Source: Halocaridina rubra
Lineage: Eukaryota > Arthropoda > Malacostraca > Decapoda > Atyidae
Direction: 5' to 3'
Length of the DNA stretch: 64,000 nucleotides
Assembly (NCBI GenBank): GCA_037179515.1
Contig: JAXCGZ010017036.1
Location: 95,001 to 159,000 of the forward strand
The notes under the pieces are model-generated. The model was not told the origin of the DNA. It did no database searches and was given only the letters and a program-made list of their open reading frames with translations. The position numbers and the translations under genes were made by a program. Positions within the stretch are counted from its first letter, which is position 1. Every line of letters starts with the position of its first letter. Shown piece after piece: positions 49,801 to 61,800 of the stretch.

Positions 49801-52800
49801 TGATGTAAGTGTTTCAGGCAGTTCACCATCCTCTTTTGCTAAGGGTAAGATTGATGCAAAAGCAAAGAAACCTAAACATAAACTGGGATCATGCTTTGGT
49901 AAACCCACCATATCAGGAACTGAAGGTGAATTTGCAACAGGAGATAAGAAAGATGAGACTTCTGAAATCAGTGTTTCAGGTGATATTACTATCCCTGAAT
50001 CACTGTGTGTGATTAATGTTCAGGCTCAAGATGTTGAAGTAAAAACAGCCAAACCAAAACGGAAGCAGTCATCATGTTTCAGCAAACCTAAGATTACGGA
50101 GAATGATGGGGAATATACAGCAGGAGAAGTAGCTGTTTTGACTCAAGAAGCAAGTTTTTCAGGTGATATTTCACTTCCTCAAGCAAAAGGTGATATCAGA
50201 GTTCAGTCTCCAGATGGTAAAATGAAAGCAGCTAAGCCAAAAGCAAAGCTTTCTTCATGCTTTGGCAAACCCAAGATTTCAGGGACAGAGGGTGAATACA
50301 CAAAAGAAGAAGTAATAGTTAAGACACCTGAAGGTTGTGTTTCTGGTGATATTTCTATCCCTGGAGCACAAGGTGACATCATTGTTCAGAGTCCAGATGT
50401 TAAAGTGAAAACTGGAAAACCAAAAGCAAAACTCTCCTCGTGCTTTGGCAAACCCAAGATTTCAGGTAGAGAAGGTGAATATGCAACTGGAGAAGAAAGA
50501 ATAAACACTCCTGAAGCTAGTGATTTTGGTGATATTTCTGTACCTGAAATACAAGGTGACATCAGTGTGCAATCTCCAGATGTTAAAGTGGAAACTGGAA
50601 GACCAAAAGCAAAGCTTTCTTTATGCTTTGGCAAACCCAAACTTTCAGAAAGAGAAGGTGAATATGCAACTGGACAAGTAAAAGGTAAGACTCCTGAAGG
50701 TAATGTGCCTGATGATATTTCTTTCCCTGAAGCACAAGGTAACATCAGTATTCAGTCTCCAGATGTTAAAGTTAAAGCCAAAAAGCCAAAAACAAAATTC
50801 TCCTCATGCTTTGGGAAACCCAAGATTACAGATCCACATGGTGAATATGCAGCTGGAGAAGTAAAAATTAAATCTTCTGAAGGTAGTGTTTCTGATGATA
50901 TTTCTATCCCTGAAGCACAGGGTGACATCAGTGTTCAGTCTCCAGATGCTAAAGTGAAAATTGGAAAACCAAGAGCAAAGCTGTCCTCATGCTTTGGCAA
51001 ACCCAAGATTTCAGGGACAGTAGATGAACATGCAGCTGGAGAAGTCAAAAATAAGACTCAGGAAGGTAGTGTTACTAGTGATATTTCTAGTGCGGAAGCA
51101 CAAGGTGAAGTCATTGTCCAGTCTCTAGATCTTAAAGTGAAACCTGCAAAATCAAAGGCAAAGTTTTCTTCATGCTTTAGCAAACCCAAGATTTCAGGGA
51201 CAGAAGGTGAATATATTGCAGTAAAAGGAAAAACCCAAACTCCTGAAGGTAGTGTATCAAGTGATATTGCTATCCCTGAAGCACAAGGTGATATCAGTGT
51301 CCAATCTGCCAATATTCGAGTGGAAACTGGAAAACCAAAATCAAATAAGCTCTCTTTATGCGTTGGCAAACCCAAGCTTTCAGAGAGAGAAGGTGAATAT
51401 GTGGCAGGAGAAGTAAAAAATAAGACTCCTGAAGGTAATGTGTCTAGTGATATTTCTATCCCTGAAGCACAAGGTAACGTCAGTATTCAGTCTCCAGATG
51501 TTAAAGTGAAAGCTGGAAAGCCGAAATCAAAACTCTCTTCATGCTTTGGCAAACCCAAGGTTACAGGGACACATGATGAATATGCAGCTGGAGAAGTAAG
51601 AATTAAATCTTCTGAAGGTAGTGTTTCTGGTGATATTTCTATCCCTGAAGCACAGGGTGACATCAGTGTTCAGTCTCCAGATGATAAAGTGAAAATTGGA
51701 AAACCAAAAGCAAAGCTCTCCTCATGCTTTGGAAAACCCAAGATTTCAGGGACAGAAGATGAATATGCAGCTGGAGAAGTAAAAACTAAGACTCAGGAAG
51801 GTGTTAGTGACATTTCTAGTGCGGAAGCACAAGGTGAAGCCAGTGTCCAGTCTCTAGATCTTAAAGTGAAACCTGCAAAACCAAAGGCAAAGTTTTCTTC
51901 ATGCTTTAGCAAACCCAAGATTTCAGGGACAGAAAGTGAATATATTGCAGTAGAAGGGAAAACCAAAACTCCTGAAGGTAGTGTTTCAAGTGATATTGCT
52001 ATCCCTGAAGCACAAGGTGATATCAGTGTCCAATCTGCCAATATTCGAGTGGAAACCGGAAAACCAAAATCAAATCTCTCTTCCTGCTTTGGCAAATCTA
52101 AGATTGCAGGGACGGAAGGTGAATATGTGGCAGGAGAAGTAAAAATTAAGACTCCAGAAGGTATTGTTTCAGGTGATATTTCTAATCCTGAAGTGCAAGG
52201 TGACATCAGTGTCCAGTCTCCACATGTTAAAGAGAAAACTGTAAAACCAGAAGCAAAGCTCTCTTCATGTTTCAGCAAACCTGAGATATCCGGCACAGAA
52301 GATGAATATACTGCTAGAAAAGTAATAATGAAGACTCCTGAAGGTAGTCTTTATGGTGATATTTCTATCCCTGAAGCACAAGGTGACATCTGTGTTCAGT
52401 CTTCAGGTATTAAAGTGAAACCTGCAAAATCAAAAGCAAAGCTCTTTTCATGCTTTAGTAAGCCAAATATTTCAGGGACAGAAGGTGAATATTTAGCAGA
52501 AGAAGTAAAAATTAAGACTCCTGAAAGTAGTGTTTCTGGTGATATTTCTATTCCTGAAATGCATGGTGACATCAGTGTCCAGTCTCCAGATGTTAAAGAG
52601 AAAACTTTAAAACCAAAAGCAAAGCTCTCTTCATGCTTCAGCAAAGCCAAGATTTCTGGCACAGATGATGAATATACTGCCAGAGATGTAACAATGAAGA
52701 CTCCTGAAGGTAGTCTTTCTGGTGATATATCTGTCCCTGAAGTACAAGGTGACATCAGTGTCCAGTCTCGAGATATTCAAGTGAAAACTAAAAAACAAAA

Positions 52801-55800
52801 AACAAAGATATCTTCATGCTTTGGCAAACCCAAGATATCAGGGGCAGAAGGTGACTATGCAGCTGGAGAAGTAAAACTTGAGACTCCTGAAGCTAGTGTT
52901 TCTGGTGATATATCCATCCTTGAAGCACCAGGTGACATCACTGTCCAATCCTCAGATGTTAAAGTGAAACCTGGAAATTCAAGAGCAAAGCTCTCTTCTT
53001 GCTTTAGTATACCGAAGATTTCAGGCACAGAAGACGAATATACGGCTGGCAAAGTAGAAATTAAGCCTCCTGAAGGTAGTGTTTCTGGTGATATCTCTGT
53101 CCCTGAAGCACAAGGTGATGTCAGTGTCCAATCACCAGATATTAAATTGAACTCTGGAAACCCTAAAGCAAAACTATCTTCATGCTTTGGCAAACCCAAT
53201 ATTTCAGAGATTGAAGGTGAATATATAGCAGGAGAAGTGAATACTAAGACTCCTGAAGGTAGTATGTCAAGTGATATTGCTATCCCTGAAACACAAGGTG
53301 ACATTAGTATCCAATCTCCAGATATGCTGGTGAAAACTAAAATACCTAAAACAAAGCTCACTTCTTGCTTTGGCAAACCCAAGATGTCAGGTGCAGAAAG
53401 TGAATATATGACTGGAAAAGTGAAAAATAAGTCTCCTGAAGGTAGTGTTGAAGGGGATATTTCTATCCCTGAAGCACATGGTGACATCAATGTCCAGTCT
53501 ATTGATGATAATGTAAAAACAGATAAATCAAAACCAAAGCTCTTTTCGTGTTTTGGAAAGCCCAAGATTTCAGGAACAGAAGGTGAATATACAGCTGAAA
53601 AAGTGAAAATTAGTACTCTTGAAGGTAGTGTTTCTGGTGATATTTCTATTTCTGAAGCACAAGGTGATATCACTGACCAGTCGCCATATGTTAAAGTGAA
53701 AACTGAAACATCTAAAGCAAAGCTGTTTTCTTGCTTCAGCAAACCCAAGATATCAGGGATAGAAGGTAAATATGTAGCTGGAGAAGTAAAAACTAAGACT
53801 TCTGAAGGTGATGTTTCAGGGGACATTCCTGTCCCTGAAGCACAAGGTGATATCAGTGTCCAATCTCCAGATATTCAAGTGAAAACTATAAAAACAAAAA
53901 CGAAGCTATCTTCATGCTTTGGCAAACCCAAGATTTCAGGGGCAGATGGTGAACATGCAGATGCAGAAGTAAAAGTTAAGACTCCTGAAGGTAGTGTTTC
54001 TGGTAATATTTCTATTCCTACAGTACATGGTGATGTCAGTGTCCAGTCTCCTGATGATAAAGTAAATACATATAAACCCAAAGCTAAGCTCTCTTCATGC
54101 TTTAGCAAGCCCAAGATTTCAGACACAGAAGATGAATATACAGCTGGAGAAGTAAGAATCAGGACTCCTGAAGCTAGTATATCTGGTGATATATATACCC
54201 CTGAAGTACAAGGTGACATCATTGTCCAATCTCCAGATGAAAAAGTAAAAACTAATAAAGCCAAAGCAAAGCTCTCTTCTTGCTTTGGCAGACCCAAAAT
54301 TTCAGGATCAGACAGTGCATATACAGCTGGAGAAGTAAGAATTAAGACTTCTGAAGGTAGTGTTTCTGATGATATTTCTATACCTGAGGTACAAGATGAT
54401 ATCATTGTCCATTCTCCAGTAATTAAAGTGAAAACTGGAAAGCCCGAATCAGATCTCTTTTCATGCTTCGGCAAACCCAAGATTTCGGGGACAGAGGGTG
54501 AATATATAGCAGGAGAAGGAAAAACTAAGACTTCTGAAGTTAGTGATTCCGGTGATGTTGCTATCCATGACACTCAAGGTGACATTAGTGTCCAGTCTGC
54601 AGATGTTAATGTAAAAACTGGAAAACCAAAATTAAATCTCTCTTCATGCTTTACTAAGCCCAAAAGTTCAGGGACAGAAGGTGAATATATTGCAGGAGAA
54701 GTAAAAACTAAGACTCCTGAAGGTAGTGTTTCAAGTGATATTGCTATACCTGAAGCACAAGGTGACATCAGTATCCAAGCTCCAGATATTAAAGCGGAAA
54801 CCGTAAAACCAAAAGTAAAGCTGTCTTCATGCTTTGGCAAACCCAAGATTTCAAGGACAGTAGATGAGTATGGAGCCGGAGAGGTAAAAATTAAGACTAC
54901 TGAAGCTAGTGTTTCTGGTAATGTTTCTATCCCTGAAGCACAAAGTGACATTAGTGTCCAGTCTTCACCTGTTATAGTGAAAACAGCTAAACCAAAATCA
55001 AATCTATTTTCATGCTTTGGCAAACCCAAGATTGCAGGGACTGAAGCTGAAGCAGTAAAAAATGAAGTTTCTGAAACCAGTGTTTCTGGTCATACTTTTC
55101 TCTCCAAAGGAGATGGTGATATTAAAGTCCAATCTCCAAATGTTAAAGTGAAAGTAGTTAAAACCAAAACAAAGCTGTCTTCATGCTTTGGTAAACCCAA
55201 AGGCCCAGAAACAGATACTGGCATAGCAAAAAGTTATGAGTCTCTAGGTATAAAAGGCAGTGATGGCAAACCAAAAGTTTACCTGGATTCTTGTTTTGGA
55301 AAACCAAAGCCTCTTGCCGTTGAAGGCAAATGTAAGTCCAGTATATTAGACACGGAAGAACTTCAGATTAGTTCCACAGCAGACATTGCAGTTCCCAGTG
55401 TGTCAGATGATGTTACTTTAGTTACATTAAGCTTACCTGATGCTGATCCAAGTACTGAAATTGATACCATTATAACCAAACCTGATGCCACCATCAATAT
55501 CTCTAGCAATATTGTTGAACCCCCTAAGATCGAAGCAGAAATGGGAACTACTGCATATGAGCATTCATTGGACACTGAAGGTGTTTGTAATATTGCTCCT
55601 TCATTAGGTGACAATGACCGACCTGATTTGAAAGCTAAAGCTTCTCTTCCAGAAGGAGGCATTGATCTTGAAATTCCAGTATTGTCAAATAATGAGTTGA
55701 ATGTTGGAGATTCTCCTGATGGTTATTTAGATGTAGCAGTAAAGGTAAAAGATCCAAAAGCAGCCTTGGAAGGTCATGTCCTTCCCAGTGACACTACAGA

Positions 55801-58800
55801 AGTTGATATTCGAATGCCCCAAACTACTGATATGTCACAGTGTGCAGTTTATGTCGAAAGGAAGACCCCTGACATAGAACATTCTATGCCACTAGAAAAG
55901 GTAAAACTTAAACCTAAAAAATCAAATTTAGGAACTTGTGCATGTTTTGGTGAATCAAAGAAAATTGAAAATGAAGACGTTTATGCAGCTCAAGATATAG
56001 AAGTAGAAGAAAAGCTTGATGACCCTATATCTGCTCATGAAGTCAAAAGTAAAAGTAGAATTTCTATTTCTGCACTAGAAGCAAAAGGAAATCTAGAAGT
56101 ACCAGCCTGTGATGTGAAGACCAAAAAGCCAAAATTTAAAATTGGAACATGCTTTGGCAAAACCAAATCAACATATATTGAAGGGGAACATGAAAGTAAG
56201 CTATCAGGTAGTTTAGCTATCTCTACTGAAGGATGTGAAATGAGCTCCCCTGAAGATAGTATCAAGATTAAGAGTGACACAGATGCTCCACATCAAAGAA
56301 GTGCATCAGTCAGTCTAGTCACTTCCAGTGAAGCTTATGAGAGTAACATAAAATCACCTGGTATGCAAGGTAAAGGAGGGCCACCCAAAGTTCAATTACC
56401 ATCATGCTTTGGGAAACCTAAAAGCTATGAAAATGAAAGTGAATATGAACCAGGAAAAGCTGAAGTTAATTTGCCTGAGGGTACACCTGAAGTCAGTGCT
56501 GCTTTAGGTAGTATAGACTCTAGAAGTGATATACATTCTGCTGGCATTAATGTGAAACCTAAACAAACAAAAAGAAAGATGGGATCATGTTTCAGCAAAG
56601 ACAAAGGCCCAAAAACTGAAAGCAAATGTAAATCAGGAATAGAAATTGATTCACCTGAAGTTAGTGTATCTGGCAGTCTGACAACCCCATCACTTGAGCA
56701 GACAGGTGCCTTAGGTTTTCCTGATAATAAAATGAAAGGTAAAAACTCAAAATCTAAAATAGGCTCTTGCTTTGGCAAACCCAAAAGTTCAAAGATGAAG
56801 GGTGGAGTCATTGCAGAAGATGCTGGCATTGAAACTCAAGAAGCAAGCTATTCAGTTCCAACTACTTCTATGAAAGCAGAGGCAAATTTAGAGATGGAAT
56901 CTCAGAAGCCTAAAGTAGAGGGTAAAACGTCTAAAACAAAAATAGCATCATGCTTTGGCAAAGCCAAAAGTTCAGAAATTGAAGGAGAGCATGAAATGGA
57001 AGTGGATATTGAAACACCCTATGCAGCTGCTGTTGCAACTCCAAGTGTAGAGTGTAAAGCTGATGCCCCATCTATGAGAGTGGAAGGAAAGAAATCCAAA
57101 GATAAATTAAAATCATGCTTTGGAAGGTCCAAAAGTGTAGATATGGAAGGTGAATACAAACCTAGAGAATTAGAAGCCAATACCCTTGAAGCTTCTGTAA
57201 CAGCAGGTCCTAAAACTTCTAGAACAAATGGTGAAAGTGATGCCAGCTCTACAGAAGCTAAAGTAAAAGGAAAGAAGGTAAAAAGTAAATTTCCATCATG
57301 TCTTGGCAAGGAAAAGTGTCAGAAGAATGACAATGAAAGTCAGGTTGAGAATTCAGAATCAAAGTTTGAGATTGAAGTACCTGGATCAAGTGCCATAGGT
57401 GATGTTTCTTCCAGTGCAGATTTTAAAGCAGACATGGATACACCTGTCCTAAAAGTGGAAAATAGAAAATCAAAGCCTATATTGGGATCATGCTTTGGAA
57501 AAGCAAAGGCTACAGAGATAGAAGGAGCATCCAAAGCAAAAGATACAAACATTGAAACTTCTGGAGCTACAAAAACAACCTCTGTTTGCACATTAAGTGA
57601 AGGTGAAGCCGATATCGGCTCCCCTGTGGTGAAAAGGAGTGGCAAGAGCCCAAAATCTAAAATGTCATTATGCTTTAGCAAGCAGAAAAATATATATATT
57701 GAAGATGAATATAAACCTAGAGAAGAAACAGTTAAGATATCTGAAGTTCATGCTTCAGCCAGCATTGATGCATCTGGTTCAGTTAATGACATTGACATGG
57801 AGTCGCCTGTTGTTCAAATGAAAGATAAAAAGCCCAAAAGTAAATTAGGTTCATGTTTTGGCAAACATGAAGCTGCAGAACTTAATAGTGAACATGAGAA
57901 AGGAAGTGCCACAGCAGAACAACCTAGTATGAAGAGTCAGGTTGAAGTTGTATCTCCAGCTGTTAAAATCAAAAGCAAGAAGCCATCTACTGGAATAACA
58001 TCATGCTTTGGCAAACTTAAGAGTGAAGATGATTTGAAATCAACAGAAGGTGAGACTACAAACACTAGATCCTCATTGACTGTTGAGTCTGCGAATGTGA
58101 GTGTCAAGGAGAATAAGCCAAAGGTTGACATTGGTTCTTGCTTTAGAAAACTAGAGTCTCCAACAATTGAAGGTGACTATAAACCAGGAAATATGAAAAT
58201 TGAAGGCCCGCATGTTGGTGTCCCAATAGAGGTTTCAGTACCTAGCTTAGAAAGTGATGTAAAATCTGTTAAAATTCCAAATATACCTGATATTGATGTT
58301 ATACATGAAGTTGATGCCAGTGTAGAGAGTCCAGATGCAACCATTAAACTGGCTAGTGATATTATCAATATCCCAAATATTGAAGCTGAAATGGGAGGAA
58401 ATACAAACCTGCCAACTTTGATGCTTGAGCATGATATTATGTCTGCACGATCATTGGAAGGTGAAGTTAAATTCCCAGATATAAAAGTAGATGCTTCTGT
58501 TGCAAGAGGAAGCATAAGCCTCATAGATCCTAGCATGCCTGATACCAATTTGAACACTGATAATGAGAGCAGTTTTTCTAAAGATTTTGATATAAAACAA
58601 CCAGAAATTACTTTTAAAAGTTCATCCTCCTCTGCTGAAGCACCAAAAGTTGACTTACAGTCACAATGTGATACTAATATGCTGGATTCTGAAATTAAAT
58701 TATCTACAAAAGTACCAGATATAGAGTCATCTGTGAAGGTAGAAGGCTATCCTAGAAAAGCCAAATTAGGTCCTTGCACTTGTTTTGGAAGATCAAAATA

Positions 58801-61800
58801 TACTGATAGAGAAGAGCCATACAGTGCTACAGATATAGAAATAAAAGGAAAACATGATGATACTGATTCAGTACCACTGACACCTGATGCAGTTAGAGCA
58901 TCTGTTACAGAAGTAGGACCAACTATTCCAGAATGTAAGATAAGTGCAGAAGAGACATTTGTTACTCCAAATGTTAGTGATGAGATTAATGTACACTCTT
59001 CAGATAAAAAAATCAAAAGTAAAACTCCAAAAGGATCGATAGGATCTTGCTTTAGTAAATCCCAAAGTCCAGAAGTAGATGGTGAATATAAGCTTTCAGA
59101 AGTTGAAGCTACCTCATCTTGCTTTGGTAAATCTAAAAGTCCAATTATTGACGAAGGGAGTATTCAAGGAAAGGCCATTACTGAGACTCCTCAAATAAGT
59201 GCAACAGCTGATGTTCCAGTTTCACTACCTGAGGCAAAAGCAGATATAGATACTTCTGCCATAAAAGACGACGGTAAAAAGTCAAGAAATAAATTTGGAA
59301 CTTGCTTTGGGGAGCCTAAAGCTCCAAATATAGAAGGTAAATATAAGTCTAAAACTACTGAAGTTACAGTAACACCTTCTATTACTTCTTCAAGTGCAGA
59401 AGGCAAAATTGGCATCAGTTCTTCAGAAATTAAGATGAAAGATAAAAAGCAGAAAACTAAAATACTGTCATGCTTTGGCAAGCAGAAAACTCCTCGTTTT
59501 GAAGATGAATATAAACCAGGAGAGGTTACAATTAAAACACCAAAAGTTCATGCACCAGCCAGCATTGATGTACCTTATGCAGTGGGTGACATTGATGTGA
59601 AATCTTCTGACTTTGACATGAAGGATGAAACGTCTAAAAGTAACTTAAGTTCACGTTTTGGCAAACTTGAACCTGCAGACCTTGAGAGTGAATATAAGGA
59701 AGGAAGTGTCAAAGCAGAATCGCCCAGTATAAAGGATGAGGTTGATATTGCATCCCCAGCTGTTAAAATCAAAAGTAAAAAACCATCTTCTGGAATAGCA
59801 TTATGTTTTGGAAAATATAAGACTAAAGGTGATTCAAATCTAACAAAAGGTGAAACAGGAGATGCTAGTGCAGCAGTGACTGTTGAATCTCCAAATCTGA
59901 ATGCCGAAGGGAGAAAGTCAAAGGTTGACATTGGTGCTTGCTTCAGAAAGGCAAAATCTCCAACGATAGAGGGTAACTACAAACCAGCAAGGGTGGATAT
60001 TGAAGGCCCCAAAATTAAAGTTCCAGCAGAGGTTGCAGTGCCTAGTTTAGAAAGTAATGTAAAATCTGTTGATATTTCAAATAAATCTGATATTGATATA
60101 AACCATGAAGTTGATACCAGTGTAGAGAGGCCAGATACAACTATCAGACTTGCTAGTGACATTGTTGATATCTCTAATATTGAAGCTGAAATGGGAGGGA
60201 ATGCAGACTTGCCAACTTTGAAGATTGAACATGATGATTTTTCTGCACCAACAATGGAATGTGAATTTAATTTCCCTGACACCTGTTCCAGCTTTGGAAA
60301 AGAGAACACTTTTACAAGACATATTGATGTGAATATAATCGAACCTGATATTAACACGGGAGGGCCTTCCTCATATGGTGAAGTACCAGATGTTAATTTA
60401 AAATTGCCTTGTGATTATGATGTGCCATCATCTAAAGTTAAACTATCCTCAGAGGTACCAGATGCAGAGCCATCTGTAAAGATAGAGGAATCTCCTAAAA
60501 GAGCCAGATTTGGTCCTTGTGCTTGTTTTAGAAGTTTAGAAAATACTGGTAGAGAAGACCCATATTGTGCTGCAGATTTAAAAATGAAGGGAACACAAGA
60601 TGTTATTTCTGAACCACTGAGAGCTGATGCAGGTAAAACATCTGCTCCAAAAGTGAAAGCAAATATACCTGAACCTAAAATAAGTGTAGAAGGAACACTT
60701 GCTACTGCAGATGCTAGCAAAGAAATTAATGAACTCTCTCCAGATATTAAAGTTAAAAGTAAAACACGAAAATCAAAGATAGGATCTTGCTTTGGTAAAT
60801 CCGAAAGTGCAAATGTGCAAGGTGAAGTTAAGCCTTCATATGTTGAGACTACATCTCCAAAGGGTGATGTGTCAGTAATTAGCACTACAGCCAGGCCAAG
60901 AGCAGAAGTGACTGTCATCCCACCAATTGTGAAAGAAAAAGTAATATTACCAAAAGCAAAATTTGGCTCTTGCTTTGGTAAACCTAAAAGTCCAGTTATT
61001 GAAGAAAAGAGTCTGGAAGGAGAAATCATTAGTGAGACTCTTCAAACAACATCTAGAGCTGATGTTCCCGTTTCAGTTCCTGAGGCAAAAGCAGATATAG
61101 ATACATCTATAAAGTACATAGATAAAAAATCAAGAACTAGCTTAGGGTCATGCTTTGGAAAACCTAATACTACAAATATAGATAGTAAATACATAGTGAA
61201 ACCATCTGCATTTGCAACTCCAGAAGCTAAAGTAACAACATCTGTTGGAATACCAAGTGCAGAAAATGAAATTGACAGCAACTCCCCAGAAGTTGAAGTA
61301 CAAGGTAAGAAGCAAAAAGCTAAACTATCATCATGCTTTGGCAAGCAGAAAAGTCCAAATATTGAAAATGAGTATAAATTTAGGGAAGTAAAAGCCAAGA
61401 CACCAGAAGCTCATGCATCAGCCACCATTGATATGCCATGTGAAGTGGATGACATTGATACAGAATCTTCTGATGTTCACTTGAAAGGTAACAAATCCAA
61501 GCTCAAATTAGGTTCATGTTTTGGCAAGCCCGATACTGCTGCAGTTACTGAAAGTAAATATGAGACTGGAGATACTGAAGCAGTTCCCAGTTTGAAATGT
61601 AGGGTAAATGTTGAGTCCTCTGATGTTAAAATTAAAAACAAGAAACCCTCACCTGGAATAAGATCATGTTTTGGTAGACCTAAAACTGAAGGTGATTTGA
61701 AACCAACAGAAGTCGATATTAGAACTTATGATGAAAGTATATCAAAGACTACAGAGTCTCCAAATATGGAAATCAAAGGAAAAAAGAAAGTTGACATTGG

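Noticed and set aside
50230..55320. CRISPR-like or satellite array because of regular ~182-nt spacing
   Set aside because: The period is a multiple of three, the frame is open throughout and variation is largely synonymous or conservative, so it is a protein-coding repeat.
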